This document shows positions 1 through 10,145 of a stretch of 64,000 nt of DNA, in pieces (the first letter of the stretch is position 1; each line of letters begins with the position of its first letter). The position numbers and the translations under genes are program-made. The stretch lies in contig NC_067206.1 of NCBI RefSeq assembly GCF_026262505.1, positions 23,327,896 to 23,391,895 of the forward strand, given 5' to 3'. The notes below the pieces were generated by a model. That model was not told where the DNA came from, ran no database searches, and worked only from the letters and a program-made list of their open reading frames with translations. This DNA is from Trichomonas vaginalis G3. Lineage: Eukaryota; Parabasalia; Trichomonadida; Trichomonadidae.

Positions 1-225
1 GATGAAATCTTGACAAAGTCATGACAAAACATATACGAAGAAGTCTTGACAAAGTGTTTTACGCTCATTTTGACACGTTCATTAGTGTTTGAAGCAAGTG
101 GAAGAATGTCGACAGTTAGAAAGTTGCTCGGTTCTATATGAAGTTAGTGTCTATGTTATACAGTAATGTTAGTCATGAATGTTTGTCCTACGTGTTGGCG
201 TTAGTGTTGAAAAATAATGTTTGTC

Positions 226-930
226 CTACATGAAGCCGTACAAGCGTTTGAATTTGTTTATGAATAAGATTACACTCTTGTTTTCTGTATCTATCATACA
301 AACATAAGCAGCACCTGTTTTTGTAAAGTTTATATGAAGTTTTCGATAGTTAAGACCTGTATAATAATAGAATGCGTCCTCATTCTCAACATAGTAGTAG
401 AACTCAAACGAATGCTTACCATAATCTGTTATTTCAACAGCTTCGTCAGATATTTCATCAACGAACTCATAAACTATATCGCCATACTTGCTTTTATTTC
501 TATTGTTTTCAGATCTAGAACACCAACGAAGGTTTGAGATTCTGTTGTCCGTTCTATCATGATTTATATGGTCTATTTCTTTCAAATTGTTTGGATTTTC
601 AATCCACTGTTCTGCAATAATTCTATGCTTTAAGTACATTTTGTTGTTTAAACTAAGCACAATATAACCATAATTATTTAAGCATTCACTCATAATATGT
701 TTGTCTTTCTTTCGACGAATAGTAAAAGGATATGTCGTACAAATCTCATAATCTTCATGATTTCTCAATGTTTCCCATTGAGTTTGTTCCCCACTAACGT
801 TCTCATTGACATCCTCAATATCTTCTTCCTCACTGAACTCGTCAATATTTTCACTAGCTCCTTCTGTAATGTTTTCATCGGCATTGTCATTGACTTCTTC
901 TGTAATGTTAGATGTTGTTGTTTCGCTCAT
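226..930 (-). CDS. HNH endonuclease (homing-type)
   Basis: This 234-residue protein has an acidic, low-complexity N-terminus (about residues 1-50, rich in E, N and D). A classic HNH nuclease core follows at about residues 98-150: HRIIAEQW, then DHINHDRTDNRISNLRW and an Asn-rich segment. The paired His/Asn pattern is the metal-binding, catalytic signature of homing-type HNH enzymes of phages and large DNA viruses. It is transcribed divergently from the helicase gene across about 100 bases. Such genes are often selfish passengers in virus genomes; whether this one works for the element or for itself cannot be told. The ATG at 930 is the first Met of the open frame. Family call is firm, role inferred. 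Confidence 0.85.
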   Translation of the reverse strand: MSETTTSNITEEVNDNADENITEGASENIDEFSEEEDIEDVNENVSGEQTQWETLRNHEDYEICTTYPFTIRRKKDKHIMSECLNNYGYIVLSLNNKMYLKHRIIAEQWIENPNNLKEIDHINHDRTDNRISNLRWCSRSENNRNKSKYGDIVYEFVDEISDEAVEITDYGKHSFEFYYYVENEDAFYYYTGLNYRKLHINFTKTGAAYVCMIDTENKSVILFINKFKRLYGFM

Positions 931-1030
931 GTTCTTTCACTAATGTTAAAAAGTTATGTTGTACGAATTTTGAACAGAATTTAGAGCAGTTATGAAACAA
1001 TAAAGTATTTTTAAGCTATTGAAAGGAACT
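931..1030. promoter_or_regulatory. Divergent intergenic region, probable promoters
   Basis: About 100 AT-rich bases separate the divergent HNH and helicase genes and must carry both start regions. No defined box is recognised. Confidence 0.35.
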
Positions 1031-3559
1031 ATGAGAGTGAAGTACATGACAGCAATGACAAAAGGAACTAATATCAAACCTAATGAAATCGCTCACGAGG
1101 ACATAGAGCTTAACAAGTATTTTGTGGAGTATCTTATAAGTGAAGAGTATGTAAGACCTTACTTCATGTTTGACAGCATGAATGAGGATGTTATTTCATG
1201 GTTAAAGAATATAAGCAATGTTTTCGGTAAGTACGTCATAGATGACAAAGGTCTTGTTGTATTTTATGAGACAGCAATACGAACACAGGAACTAATGGAT
1301 ATTATGCACTCAACAGCAAAGAAAGGATTTAGTACTATTGGCATGAATGAACATTGCAGGAATGACATATACAACCTATGCTCACGAAAGCCTTACACAA
1401 AAGCAATACAAATGATAGAACATAAGTGTCTAAGGTCAGCAAATGAAATCATTACTGTCAGTGGTTATGAAAGAACTGTTAGCAAAGATGAGTGGAAACA
1501 GCTATTCATATTAAGGAAGGACGTTGCTGAACTAGTTAAACCTGTTGCACAAACATTGTTTCAGATAAGACCAGCAATGACTAAGAACCCTTTGACCTTA
1601 GTCAATGAGACCATAGAGGTTGAAGATAATGACATGAAAGAACTAGGAATGAATGAGAGAAGTTGTGAAGGATGTTTGAGTCAAAACACATGGTTCTTCA
1701 GAGCTGTTAAGAAACTTAGTAAAGAACGACAGAAATATTTTATAGAGAAGTATTGCAAAGGATGTGTAAATGAATTGCTTGAAATAGAACTTAGAGACAC
1801 TTTCACACTAAAGGACTTGAGGAGAAATAAGTACATGAGTGAAGAAGGTATTGACATAGCTAGTGTTATAAATGACTTAAGAAGATGTGTTGTCGTTATT
1901 GACGGAGCACGTATGACATATCTAGTGAAAGATTATGATGGAATACGAGACACAACAACACTTGTGTCAGTAGATAGCAAGGAATTCAATAAGCTCATGA
2001 AGAGTGTTTATGTAGGACGTATTGAAGAGAAGGATGTGAACGCACTGATGATTTATGAAGCGGGTCAGAACAAGAACTATCTTATGAAGTCAGGCATGAG
2101 ATTCTTTGACGAAAGAGATGACATTTACAGCTATTTCAGAGGATATGAGTATGAGGTACTGAATGAAGTAGATGAAAGCATTATTGAAGGATATTTGAAA
2201 CATGTTCACGATGTCATATGTAATGAGGATGAAGAGCTTTATGAGTATGTTTTGAACTGGTTCGCCTACATCGTTCAAAATCCTTGTGGAAAGACTGGAA
2301 CAGTACTTTTGTTAACAGGAAAGCAAGGAACTGGTAAGAATGTACTTAGTAATGTTCTATGCGAGCTCATTAGCAAGTACGCCAACAATAATATAACGGC
2401 AATAGAGAATGTGGTTGGTAGATTCAATGCTGCTATTGAGAACATGAAGCTCATCGTATGCAATGAACTAAGCTCATGCGATACGTCTAAGGTCATGAAC
2501 CACGACGCACTAAAGTCAATAGTAACAGAGACTCAGTTGGACTTAAATCAGAAGTGTCAGCCAGTAAGAAAGATAGAGAATGTTTGTAATATCATCATGA
2601 TATCTAACAACTTCATCTCAGTAAAGATTGACAAAGACGACAGAAGATTTGTTGTCATTGACGTAAGCAGCAGATCCAAAGGAAATTACGAATATTTCTC
2701 AAATCTCATTGAAAGCTTTAATGAAGAGTTTTATTCAAACTTACTGACGTACTTCATGAAGAAAGATTTAAGTGAATTTGATGTAAGGAAGATACCATTC
2801 ACCAGGGCTAAACAAGAACTCATAGAAATGAACAAAACACCTTACCAAATGTTTTACGAGGAGTTCTATGAAAAGTTTGTATCCGGATGGAATTGTACAG
2901 AGTGCTACAGAAGATATAAAGAATTTGCGAAGGAGAATGAATTCTTTGCATGTAGTTCAAATGTATTTGGCGGCAAGATGAGAGAATTTGTGAAGAGAAG
3001 TAGAAAGCGAGACGGTTCTGCAAGAAGTTATATTTACGAAGCAAGTATGATATTAGAAGGTCGTGGAAAGAAAGAAACAGTGAATTATGAGGAAGTGCTT
3101 GAAAAATTCATGGAGTACATGGGAAGCAATATAACATACAACAAAGACATATACAGTGAGTTTAAGTACTACTGTGAACAGCATGAGATTGAAGTAATGA
3201 GTAAAGGAGACTTTGAAACGCTTATGAAAGACAGTAAGGAGGTCGTTCATGAGAACAGTGTTGAAATAGTTCATGAGAACAGTGAGGAGGTCATACATGA
3301 ATGCAATGATGAAATAGTTCACGATGTCGTTCGTGAAGAAGCCATTGCAACAAAGAATGTTATAAAGGATTTCATAGAACTTAACAAGGAGGAGTTTAAA
3401 GAAGGCTATGAGGTGAAAAGATGTGAAGAAGATTTCTTGGCGTATTTGAAGAAAAAGAGACTAAAGCCAATGGCTCAAAATAAGTTTCAATCGATGTTTG
3501 AAAAGAAACGTTTGAGCTATGGTGGTGTAAGAAGCACATATTACTTTGTTAAGAAGTGA
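1031..3559 (+). CDS. D5-like primase-helicase (SF3 helicase)
   Basis: About 842 residues if translation starts at the ATG at 1031. An SF3 (D5) ATPase sits in the middle: Walker A GKQGTGKN (near residue 437), Walker B LIVCNELS (near 479), and sensor region IIMISNN followed by DDRRFVVIDV. D5 helicases unwind DNA at replication forks of NCLDV-, virophage- and Polinton-type elements; the N-terminal half usually carries primase activity, but no clear primase motif was identified. The C-terminal third has an acidic repeat based on (V/I)VHEN (near 735-765) and a lysine-rich tail. The 644-residue protein of element B is clearly homologous across the ATPase and the segment after it. Uninterrupted frame; replication role inferred from family. 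Confidence 0.88.
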   Translation: MRVKYMTAMTKGTNIKPNEIAHEDIELNKYFVEYLISEEYVRPYFMFDSMNEDVISWLKNISNVFGKYVIDDKGLVVFYETAIRTQELMDIMHSTAKKGFSTIGMNEHCRNDIYNLCSRKPYTKAIQMIEHKCLRSANEIITVSGYERTVSKDEWKQLFILRKDVAELVKPVAQTLFQIRPAMTKNPLTLVNETIEVEDNDMKELGMNERSCEGCLSQNTWFFRAVKKLSKERQKYFIEKYCKGCVNELLEIELRDTFTLKDLRRNKYMSEEGIDIASVINDLRRCVVVIDGARMTYLVKDYDGIRDTTTLVSVDSKEFNKLMKSVYVGRIEEKDVNALMIYEAGQNKNYLMKSGMRFFDERDDIYSYFRGYEYEVLNEVDESIIEGYLKHVHDVICNEDEELYEYVLNWFAYIVQNPCGKTGTVLLLTGKQGTGKNVLSNVLCELISKYANNNITAIENVVGRFNAAIENMKLIVCNELSSCDTSKVMNHDALKSIVTETQLDLNQKCQPVRKIENVCNIIMISNNFISVKIDKDDRRFVVIDVSSRSKGNYEYFSNLIESFNEEFYSNLLTYFMKKDLSEFDVRKIPFTRAKQELIEMNKTPYQMFYEEFYEKFVSGWNCTECYRRYKEFAKENEFFACSSNVFGGKMREFVKRSRKRDGSARSYIYEASMILEGRGKKETVNYEEVLEKFMEYMGSNITYNKDIYSEFKYYCEQHEIEVMSKGDFETLMKDSKEVVHENSVEIVHENSEEVIHECNDEIVHDVVREEAIATKNVIKDFIELNKEEFKEGYEVKRCEEDFLAYLKKKRLKPMAQNKFQSMFEKKRLSYGGVRSTYYFVKK

Positions 3560-4266
3560 GGACATTTATTTTTGTCGTTAGTGTTGGAGTTTGTGTTTGT
3601 TGTTAGTGTTTGTCATTTGTGCTGAAGTTAGTACTTGTCGTTAGTGTTGGAGTTTGTGTTTGTTGTTAGTGTTTGTCATTTGTGCTGAAGTTAGTACTTG
3701 ATGTTAGTGTTGGAGTTTGTGTTTGTTGTTAGTGAGAGAATAAATTAAATCATGAACTTTGCCATGGTCTCTGTCCCTAGTAGTTTTCATTAAGTTCTGG
3801 AAATAATGAAAGTCATAAACTTTGCCATGGTCTCTGTCCCTAGTAGTTTTCATTATCTCACAGAGTTAATGAAAGTCATACTTTCTATCAGATGAAGCAT
3901 GCAGATGAACATAATGAAAGTTAGTGGGTTTGCCACGAGTTATGAATAAAATATTGGCATATTAGATGAGATAGCTGATGAAACAGATGAAGATAAATTA
4001 AATCTTGGACTTTGCCACACTTTGTCCCTAGTTCCTCAAAATCCTTGACAACGTTGCTTAGAAATTTTGGTTCAAAACCTCATCTGATTTTAATCTGTTA
4101 TGCTACCTGTTAAGTTTCGCGAGATTATAAATGTCATGGAGTTATATAAAAAGGAGGGACAGCTAGGGACACTGGAAGTACTTGTAAGGCTATCTGTTAA
4201 GATTGCATGAAATACTAAAAAGTCATGAAATCCATTATCGCTGTGCTAGCTTCACCTTAGAGTAAA
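3560..4266. repeat. Gene-free repeat region of element A
   Basis: Between the helicase and the small TIR gene. At 3570-3735 there are about three tandem copies of a roughly 60-base unit built on GTTAGTGTTGGAGTTTGTG. At 3750-3870 there are two copies of a unit containing ACTTTGCCATGGTCTCTGTC; a shorter CTTTGCCACACTTTGTCCC relative lies near 4012. No coding potential seen. Confidence 0.7.
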
Positions 4267-4503
4267 ATGACAAATAAAATCACTGAAGCAATGAAACAAA
4301 AGTTTTTGGTAGAATACATTAAATCAGGAACTATTCCAGAAGGTTTTTACATTCATACTATGAAGGATGGTAGAGTTCAGTTTAGAAAGATAAAGCAACC
4401 ATTAGATAAAGAAGGAATTTTGAGAAAGATTAAACTTCATGAGGACAACATTGCTGAACTTAGGAAGAAGTTAGAAGAGTTGGAGAAAGGAAGAGAGTTA
4501 TAA
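4267..4503 (+). CDS. Small TIR-encoded protein, unknown function
   Basis: 78 residues, starting at ATG 4267. The centre reads PEGFYIHTMKDGRVQFRKIK and the C-terminal 30 residues form a probable charged coiled coil ending in LEELEKGREL. A nearly identical 72-residue protein is encoded at 52689-52907 on the opposite strand, at the same distance from the matching terminus of element D, so the gene lies inside the terminal inverted repeat and is probably present at both ends of each element. A more distant relative (KDGKIYVRKRKVPL) is at 55264-55467. No known family recognised; a small DNA- or protein-binding factor is possible. Confidence 0.7.
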   Translation: MTNKITEAMKQKFLVEYIKSGTIPEGFYIHTMKDGRVQFRKIKQPLDKEGILRKIKLHEDNIAELRKKLEELEKGREL

Positions 4504-4848
4504 AGCAATGAATTCAACAGGGTGAAAAAACAGGTGAAAAAAGAGGTGAGATCTCACCACTTCACCTAAATTTATTTTTGTGCTATGTTTTCATACGTGT
4601 GAAGTCGTTAGTGAAGTCGTTAGTGAAGCACAGCAATGGGAGGAGTTGCAATACTTTTGTAAGTGAGAACGTTTATTTTTTACAGTAGTGAGGTGAAGTG
4701 GTTGGCGGCTTTATAAATATTTAAGGTTAAGTTAGTGTTGTCGTTTGTGTTGTAAAATGTACGTTAACGGTTTTGTAAAGTGTCAAATTCACATATAATG
4801 GGTAAGTAGGTGCGCAGTGCCACAGTACGCAACATATGTATACTAACT
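4504..4848. repeat. Terminal inverted repeat of element A (outer part)
   Basis: The stretch includes the palindrome GGTGAGATCTCACC at 4545-4558 inside a longer AGGTGAAG...CTTCACCT symmetry. The outer 240 bases match 52034-52260 in reverse complement with scattered differences. The end is ACTAACT at 4848. Element D carries about 340 extra bases here (about 52259-52600) that A lacks. Confidence 0.75.
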
Positions 4849-5400
4849 TCAATTTATATGCAACATCTTTATCTTCTTTTTTGAACAATTGTTACCACTT
4901 TTGTCCTTCATTCCGGGCTTGTTCTGGAGTTAATTTTCTTCCGAAATTTTTTTCTAATGAATTGTGCTTCCATATCGTATTGTATTCTTTGATTACATGT
5001 GGTTTAAACTCAATCGTGTCTACACCTGGGTTTGTTTTGAAGAGAGTTTGCCAATTTCTCTCCACATTTCCATTTTCCTCAGGTGTGTATGGCGGCGTTG
5101 AATTATGCTGAATATTATGATCCACACAGAATTGCCGAAATTCTTTATCGCCAAATTCGGTTCCGTTGTCGGTAATGATTGTATGTGGAGTTGATTCAAC
5201 TTTTGAGATTGCATGCCTAAAGGCATGCGATGTAAATTTCATTTCCTTCTTAGGCAATACATCATAATCAATTTTTATAAATGAAATCAAATTAAAAATT
5301 CTGTATCATTAATTTTAACGTACTTTAAATCTGTGTGCCAGATTGAGATTGGGACAAAGTTGCAATTCGGCACTTTTTGTAAAAAAAATGGGGTCATACT
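4849..5400 (-). pseudogene. rve-type integrase remnant
   Basis: The minus strand encodes pieces of a DDE (rve) integrase core: IITDNGTEFGDKEFRQFC, with the second catalytic Asp, followed by PPYTPEENGNVERNWQ, with the catalytic Glu. This is the retroviral/Polinton-type fold that joins element ends to target DNA. It lies just outside the terminus of element A, so it belongs to a different, older element. Short and broken (a few breaks); no matching TIR could be assigned to it. Strand and family are clear; its parent element is not. Confidence 0.7.
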
Positions 5401-5700
5401 CATAATGAATAGAGACTTATAGCCAAGTCTTGATATCATGCAGGGAGAATATACATAGATAAGCAATTATATTTTATAGTAGTAGTATTCAGAAATTCTT
5501 ACAATTTACAATACAATTTTCAAAAATGGATAAAGACTAATAGCCAAGTCTTGATATCATGCAGGGAGAATATACATAGATAAGCAATTATATTTTATAG
5601 TAGTAGTATTCAGAAATTCTTACAATTTACAATACAATTTTCAAAAATGGATAAAGACTTATAGCCAAGTCTTGATATCATGCAGGGAGACTCTCTACAA
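5401..5700. repeat. 121-bp tandem array, about 2.5 units
   Basis: AGCCAAGTCTTGATATCATG recurs at about 5421, 5542 and 5663, a 121-base period. The unit is AT-rich and non-coding. It is the reverse complement of the large array at 48671-52033. Confidence 0.9.
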
Positions 5701-6400
5701 ATACAAAAGTTGATTATCATAAGGAAATACAAATTTATCAATTTTCATGTGAAAATTACATAAATTTGTTCTCCAATAAATAGCAATAATACTTTGAATG
5801 TTATATTAAGTAATATAGCTTCAGGTAAATAAGCTTACACTTCAAAAATATACTGTTTATTCATTAATTTTAAAAAAAGTCCAAATTATCTAATCTTGCT
5901 TACTCTTCCTTTAAACTTCTTTGTGCCAAATTTAATATTGCCTTCAAAGATGGAATAAGGACATTAGGTTCAATCCTTCGGCTTTCGACAATTTCCAAAA
6001 TGTGTTGAATTAATTTCAAACATTCATCGTGTTTTGAAGCTCTTTGCTCAACAATCTGATTACCTGCCCTTGTAAGAATTCTTACTGCTCTATCTTCATT
6101 CAAAACATTAGCGACTTGAACCTTAATAATCGCATTTGGAATCACAACAGTGATGAGAGTTATGACGATATAAAAAAATATTTTATTATACTCATTCGAA
6201 ATTAAAAATAATAAAATTTATATATATTAATTTCATTAAATCAAGGTTAAAAATCTCACCGGAAAAATAACCTCAGTGTGATAAATTTATCACCGGAAAA
6301 ATTTACAATAAGGTTAATACCGAAAATATCGAAAAATCAACATTTAAGGTTAATTTAAGAGTATGCACTTTTGTCACCTACTCGTGCCAGATTTGATTAT
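5690..6400. repeat. Inverted copy of sequence at 45.1-45.4 and 48.2-48.7 kb
   Basis: Bases 5690-5890 match 48470-48680 in reverse complement, and 6170-6400 match about 45110-45360, including a motif built on TTTTTCCGGTGA. Between the two matching pieces this copy has about 280 bases and the other about 2.8 kb, so one copy has lost or the other gained DNA. Together with the 121-bp array this forms a repeat unit present twice in the window, inverted. Confidence 0.75.
5900..6145 (-). pseudogene. Short helical-protein fragment
   Basis: An 81-codon open frame without an ATG start. The peptide is helical and amphipathic (VEQRASKHDECLKLIQHILE and a following leucine-rich stretch). It lies within a repeated segment whose inverted relative at 45-48 kb is much longer here, so this is probably the remaining end of a larger gene. 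No family recognised. Confidence 0.35.
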
Positions 6401-6409
6401 TATATTGAG

Positions 6410-6820
6410 CTACATATTCGTTATCGTGCTTTTATATGATTTTTTATGATGTATAAACAAATATTGATCTTGGAAATTTTGTAAATTATCGCTAATAAAA
6501 TATGAATCCTTAATTCTTTTGTAACCTACATCGAAGCATACTTTTGTTGTTAATACTTTTTCAAGTATTTCGGGTGTTGTTTCTTTTTTCTGTCTGCTTT
6601 GTGGTTTCAATTCGAATTTTAAAGCAGAAAATATCTTCTTGAGCTTTTTCTTACCAATATGTAATTCTTTTGATAATGAAGCAAGTGAAACTTTTCGATT
6701 CTTGATATAAATATCATATTTCTCTCGGATTACTCTTAAAACCTGATCTTCTAGTATACCAGTGAGTTGGAAATAAATAATATCCATTGGATTATCAAAC
6801 AGATTTTGAATTTCTTCCAT
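6410..6820 (-). CDS. HTH-containing protein, transposase-like N-terminus
   Basis: 136 residues from the ATG at 6820. Residues of the form VSLASLSKELHIGKKKLKKI look like a helix-turn-helix, followed by TPEILEKVLTTKVCFDVGYK. An HTH near the N-terminus of a short open frame in repeat-rich DNA fits the DNA-binding end of a transposase whose catalytic part is absent, but a small regulator cannot be excluded. No partner gene is adjacent. Family not recognised with certainty. Confidence 0.4.
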   Translation of the reverse strand: MEEIQNLFDNPMDIIYFQLTGILEDQVLRVIREKYDIYIKNRKVSLASLSKELHIGKKKLKKIFSALKFELKPQSRQKKETTPEILEKVLTTKVCFDVGYKRIKDSYFISDNLQNFQDQYLFIHHKKSYKSTITNM

Positions 6821-7500
6821 TTTAAAATAAATAATCAAAAAAATCTGCATACATTCAAATTTTTTAAGAAAAGTATTCAAATATTAATGAAAATAATTAA
6901 TGATCTGATAAAAATGAGCTCATTTTTTTAATTTTTGAAATTTTCAATGAAGAAACCTGTCTTATAAAATTGCTATTTAATGGATATTATTCAAAATTTT
7001 AAAAGATATTCCAAGTTTTATTATTTGTATTTATAATCAAAATAATTTGGACATACTAAATGGATGAATCAATTATTTAATATAAAGAATAATTAAGTGA
7101 TTTTTAATTACAATTATTTTCTTTTCAAATGAATTAACAATTTGGTATTGAAGGTAAAAAATGATTTATACGGGAACTTTGCATTTATATCTTAGTCTTT
7201 AAAAAATTAGTTTACAAATGTAAAGTGGCAAACATGATATGAACCCCTTTTTCATGCATTACAATAGGTGCAACAAAGAATACAAGGAAGTCTTCGATGT
7301 ATACCCCGCCAAGAATTCAAAAAAGAAAAACAATTGAAATATAGAGAATTGGTCTACTAAATTGCTAAGGACGGATACTCAGTAAACCAAGGACAATTGT
7401 TCTACATTGACGGCATGTACTATGTTGACGGAGACGATACCATGTGAGGTGAATTTTTCCATACCACGATTGTCCTTTTGAACAGTATGCAGCGGCAAAG
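6821..7500. other. AT-rich spacer with a weak coding remnant
   Basis: No full gene. Near 7370-7445 on the plus strand a short frame reads DGYSVNQGQLFYIDGMYYVD, perhaps a decayed gene end; nothing else is supported. Confidence 0.4.
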
Positions 7501-7889
7501 GTTGATATTCAGACATGATCTTTTAGGGGCAGATGCGCTATATATGTGCGCATCTAAACGTGTAGCAATGAATGGAAAATATTTTTGGACCCAAGTTATT
7601 CACATTATAAATTTATCAAAAGTCAATATTTAGATCAAATATTCTTATGCGCATATTATATAGCCTTCATATAACAATATTATATATATAATATATGAAT
7701 ATCTCACAACTTATAGTATGACATCTTATATAACTAATTCAAATATCGAAATATGAATATAAAAATTGTGTCACGATATATTATTGGTGAGTTTATGAAT
7801 GAGTAGAGTACTATTATAAAGAAATATTAGAGTTTTATTCAAGTTGAGATGTGATTGCGAATGTCTTCTTGTTCTTTCGGCGAATGCAG

Positions 7890-8165
7890 CGAGAGAATAA
7901 GTCTATTGATCATGGTAAGTGCACATATGATGCTATAGTGCACTTATCATGATCAATAGAGAATTCTCTCGAAATTGCACCAAAGTCATCGCAAGTGCAT
8001 TCTTCAATCACAAATGCACTTGTGATGATCCAAAATTGCGAGTGTCTGCTGCTCCAGTCCAAAGATGCAGCAGACGCCCGCAATGCGAACCAAAGTTCCT
8101 CAGAAAGACCAAGAAGGGGGCCCTTTCTCGAGGTCAGGACCCCCTTCTTGGCTTTCAGTAGCTGT
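7890..8165. repeat. Outer hairpin block (left)
   Basis: Successive hairpins: ATTGATCATGGTAAGTGCAC with its complement (about 7905-7963), a TGCACTTG stem, a GCGAGTGTCTGCTGC/GCAGCAGACGC stem, and CAGAAAGACCAAGAAGGGGG with its complement (8098-8160). It is the inverted counterpart of the block at 14450-14765. Confidence 0.75.
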
Positions 8166-8740
8166 ATTTTAAATGCTTTTGCCGAATCTCAGGGAGAAGC
8201 GCCGTGATTTGGAGGATCTCCCGAGATTCGGCAAAGTAGATTGTAAGCGAGGCTATGGCCTTAGCAGAGGTCATAGCCTGTGTATTTTTTTCTTTCAGGG
8301 CCGAAATGAGAGGAGATCGTCAATGATGTGGACGATTTCCCTCAAAATCGGCCCTGAGGATTGTATTTGTAGGCTCTGGCCTTTGCTAGGGCCAGAGCTT
8401 CGTATTTGGATGTTCTCAGGGCCGGATTCCTCTCCTGCCGCCCTAGATCAGGACGGCATTTGAGAAAGCCGGCCCTGAGTATTTAAAGCGAAGCCCTGGC
8501 CTTTGCTAGGGCCAGAGCCTGTATTTGTATGTCTTTCAGGGCCGGATTCCTCTCCTGCCGCCCGGGATAAGGGCGGCATTTGGAGAAGCCGGCCCTGTGG
8601 ATTTAAAGCGAAGCCCTGGCCTTTGCTAGGGCCAGAGCTTCGTATTTGGATGTTCCCAGGGCCGGATTCCTCTCCTGCCGCCCTAGATCAGGACGGCATT
8701 TGAGAAAGCCGGCCCTGAGTATTTAAAGCGAAGCCCTGGG
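8165..8740. repeat. Hairpin array 1
   Basis: Alternating short (GCTCTGGCC-type) and long (GGGCCGG-type) hairpins. The last three long modules, centred near 8445, 8565 and 8685, repeat every 120 bases and are nearly identical; earlier modules differ in sequence but keep self-complementarity. Confidence 0.85.
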
Positions 8741-9310
8741 GGGCTATACGAGGTGAACTGACTTTCACCACCTGACGGTTCGTTTTTTGCTTATAACTTT
8801 TTATACAGGAGCTTGTGGTCTTTGTGTTTAATATAGTAGAAGCGCTTATATATAAGGTATCTTTTTATATATGAATGAGGGAAATCTATTTTTTGAACTC
8901 AGATTATTCACGACATCGAAAACCAAAAAATCATTTTATACCTTTAAAAACTATATGAGGATAAAATATATACCTTATAGATCACATATACATGAGAGAA
9001 TATGAAAAAGCACACTTTGATGAACTTGTATTGTGAATAATTTGTATCAATATAGGGGAATGATATATTTATATAAGCGGCGCACATTCTATATAGGGAG
9101 CTATTATATATTCTATATGTGTTGAGTCTATATGAGCATATGAGTAGTTCAATCAGATTCAGTATTCGACAAGTATAAGGTTTTTGAGCGTATGAGTTAT
9201 AAAATATTAAGGTATAGTATATGTGATGTATATATGTGTAGTTGCGTGTGTATTGGTCTGTTATATAATATGAGCTCTAAATTTAATGTAAGAAATTTTT
9301 CGTAAATTTT
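8741..9310. other. AT-rich stretch without hairpin arrays
   Basis: No gene. Part of it (about 8950-9300) resembles 14770-15100 in reverse complement, so it belongs to the arms of the locus. Confidence 0.5.
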
Positions 9311-9780
9311 AATATGACAAGCCTTGTTTGTGAAGGCTTGTCATATTTATACATGTAAAAGTCTCTTGGCTTTTGTTTTTGAATGGGACTACCAAAACAA
9401 TTTGGCAGTCGCACTCAAAAACAAAAGCCAAGAGACTTTTGCATGTAGTATTTGGTAAATTTTTGATTTACCTTGCTTGAAACTTGTTTTTTCAGATGGC
9501 ATCAAAATTCATTGAAGCCACCTGAAAAAACAAGCTTAAAGCAAGGTAAATATCGAATGGCAGCCACATGTAAATATGTGGCTGCCATTATTATATAATT
9601 TTATCGTATTTCTGAGAAATTTGAAATTTGGTCGCCTATCTAATAAAGATAGGCGACCTTTATCATATTATTTTTTATTTATCAGCCCTATTTGAGTTTG
9701 TTCATAAACTCAAATAGGGCTGGGAGTGGGTAGATAAGGAGTTAGCAAAACCCACTCCATTAAATAAAAAAGTGACATTT
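9311..9780. repeat. Run of six long hairpins
   Basis: Hairpins at 9311-9347, 9351-9446 (outer stem of almost 30 bp on AAAGTCTCTTGGCTTTTG plus an inner stem), 9466-9551 (two nested stems), 9557-9588 (ATGGCAGCCACAT), 9630-9658 (GGTCGCCTATC) and 9683-9722 (CAGCCCTATTTGAGTTT). Each has its own sequence; only the hairpin form is shared. Confidence 0.85.
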
Positions 9781-10145
9781 ATAAGCATGTGAAGGGGAAA
9801 GGGTAGAATAAAAGAGAATTATATAAGATTTTATAGGACAAGAAAGTCGAGAAAGGGGTCCTAACCTTGAGAAAGGGCCCTTTTCTCGACTTTCTGCAGC
9901 AATCTCACTCTCATTGCGCATATATACTGCTTCTAATGAAAGAAGCAGTATATATGCGCAATTATATGCTGTGACAAGTGCAATTGTCAATCTAAATTGC
10001 ACTTGTCCCAGCTTTTAATGTTACTGAAATGCAATGCGGGAAGGAGCGGCAATATGGATAAAAGCCGCTCCAATCATTACAATAAAGCCTAGAAAGCAAC
10101 CCTAACCATGAGAAAGGGTTCCTTTCTAGGTTTTGTTTTGTAATG
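9781..10145. repeat. Hairpin block of five, related to 14450-14765
   Basis: The order is GTCGAGAAAGG-type, TATATACTGCTTC-type, CAAGTGCAATT-type, GGAGCGGC-type, CCTAGAAAG-type. The same order of related hairpins is found at 14450-14765. Confidence 0.75.

Larger units (their letters stand above)
1..4848. mobile_element. Element A: right end of a Polinton/Maverick-like element
   Basis: The segment holds an HNH endonuclease, a D5-type primase-helicase and a small TIR-borne gene, and ends at 4848 in ...ACTAACT. That terminus is the reverse complement of the AGTTAGT that opens element D at 52034, and homology between the two ends runs inward through the small gene, so this is a terminal inverted repeat of the same family. 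Polintons typically begin AG and end CT. The left end lies outside the window. The coding frames present look whole. The first 225 bases hold no gene, only short repeats such as TGTTTGTCCTAC. Confidence 0.75.

Noticed and set aside
7949-8703. Overlapping open frames in the hairpin arrays
   Set aside because: They run through palindromes and repeats, exist on both strands and resemble no protein.
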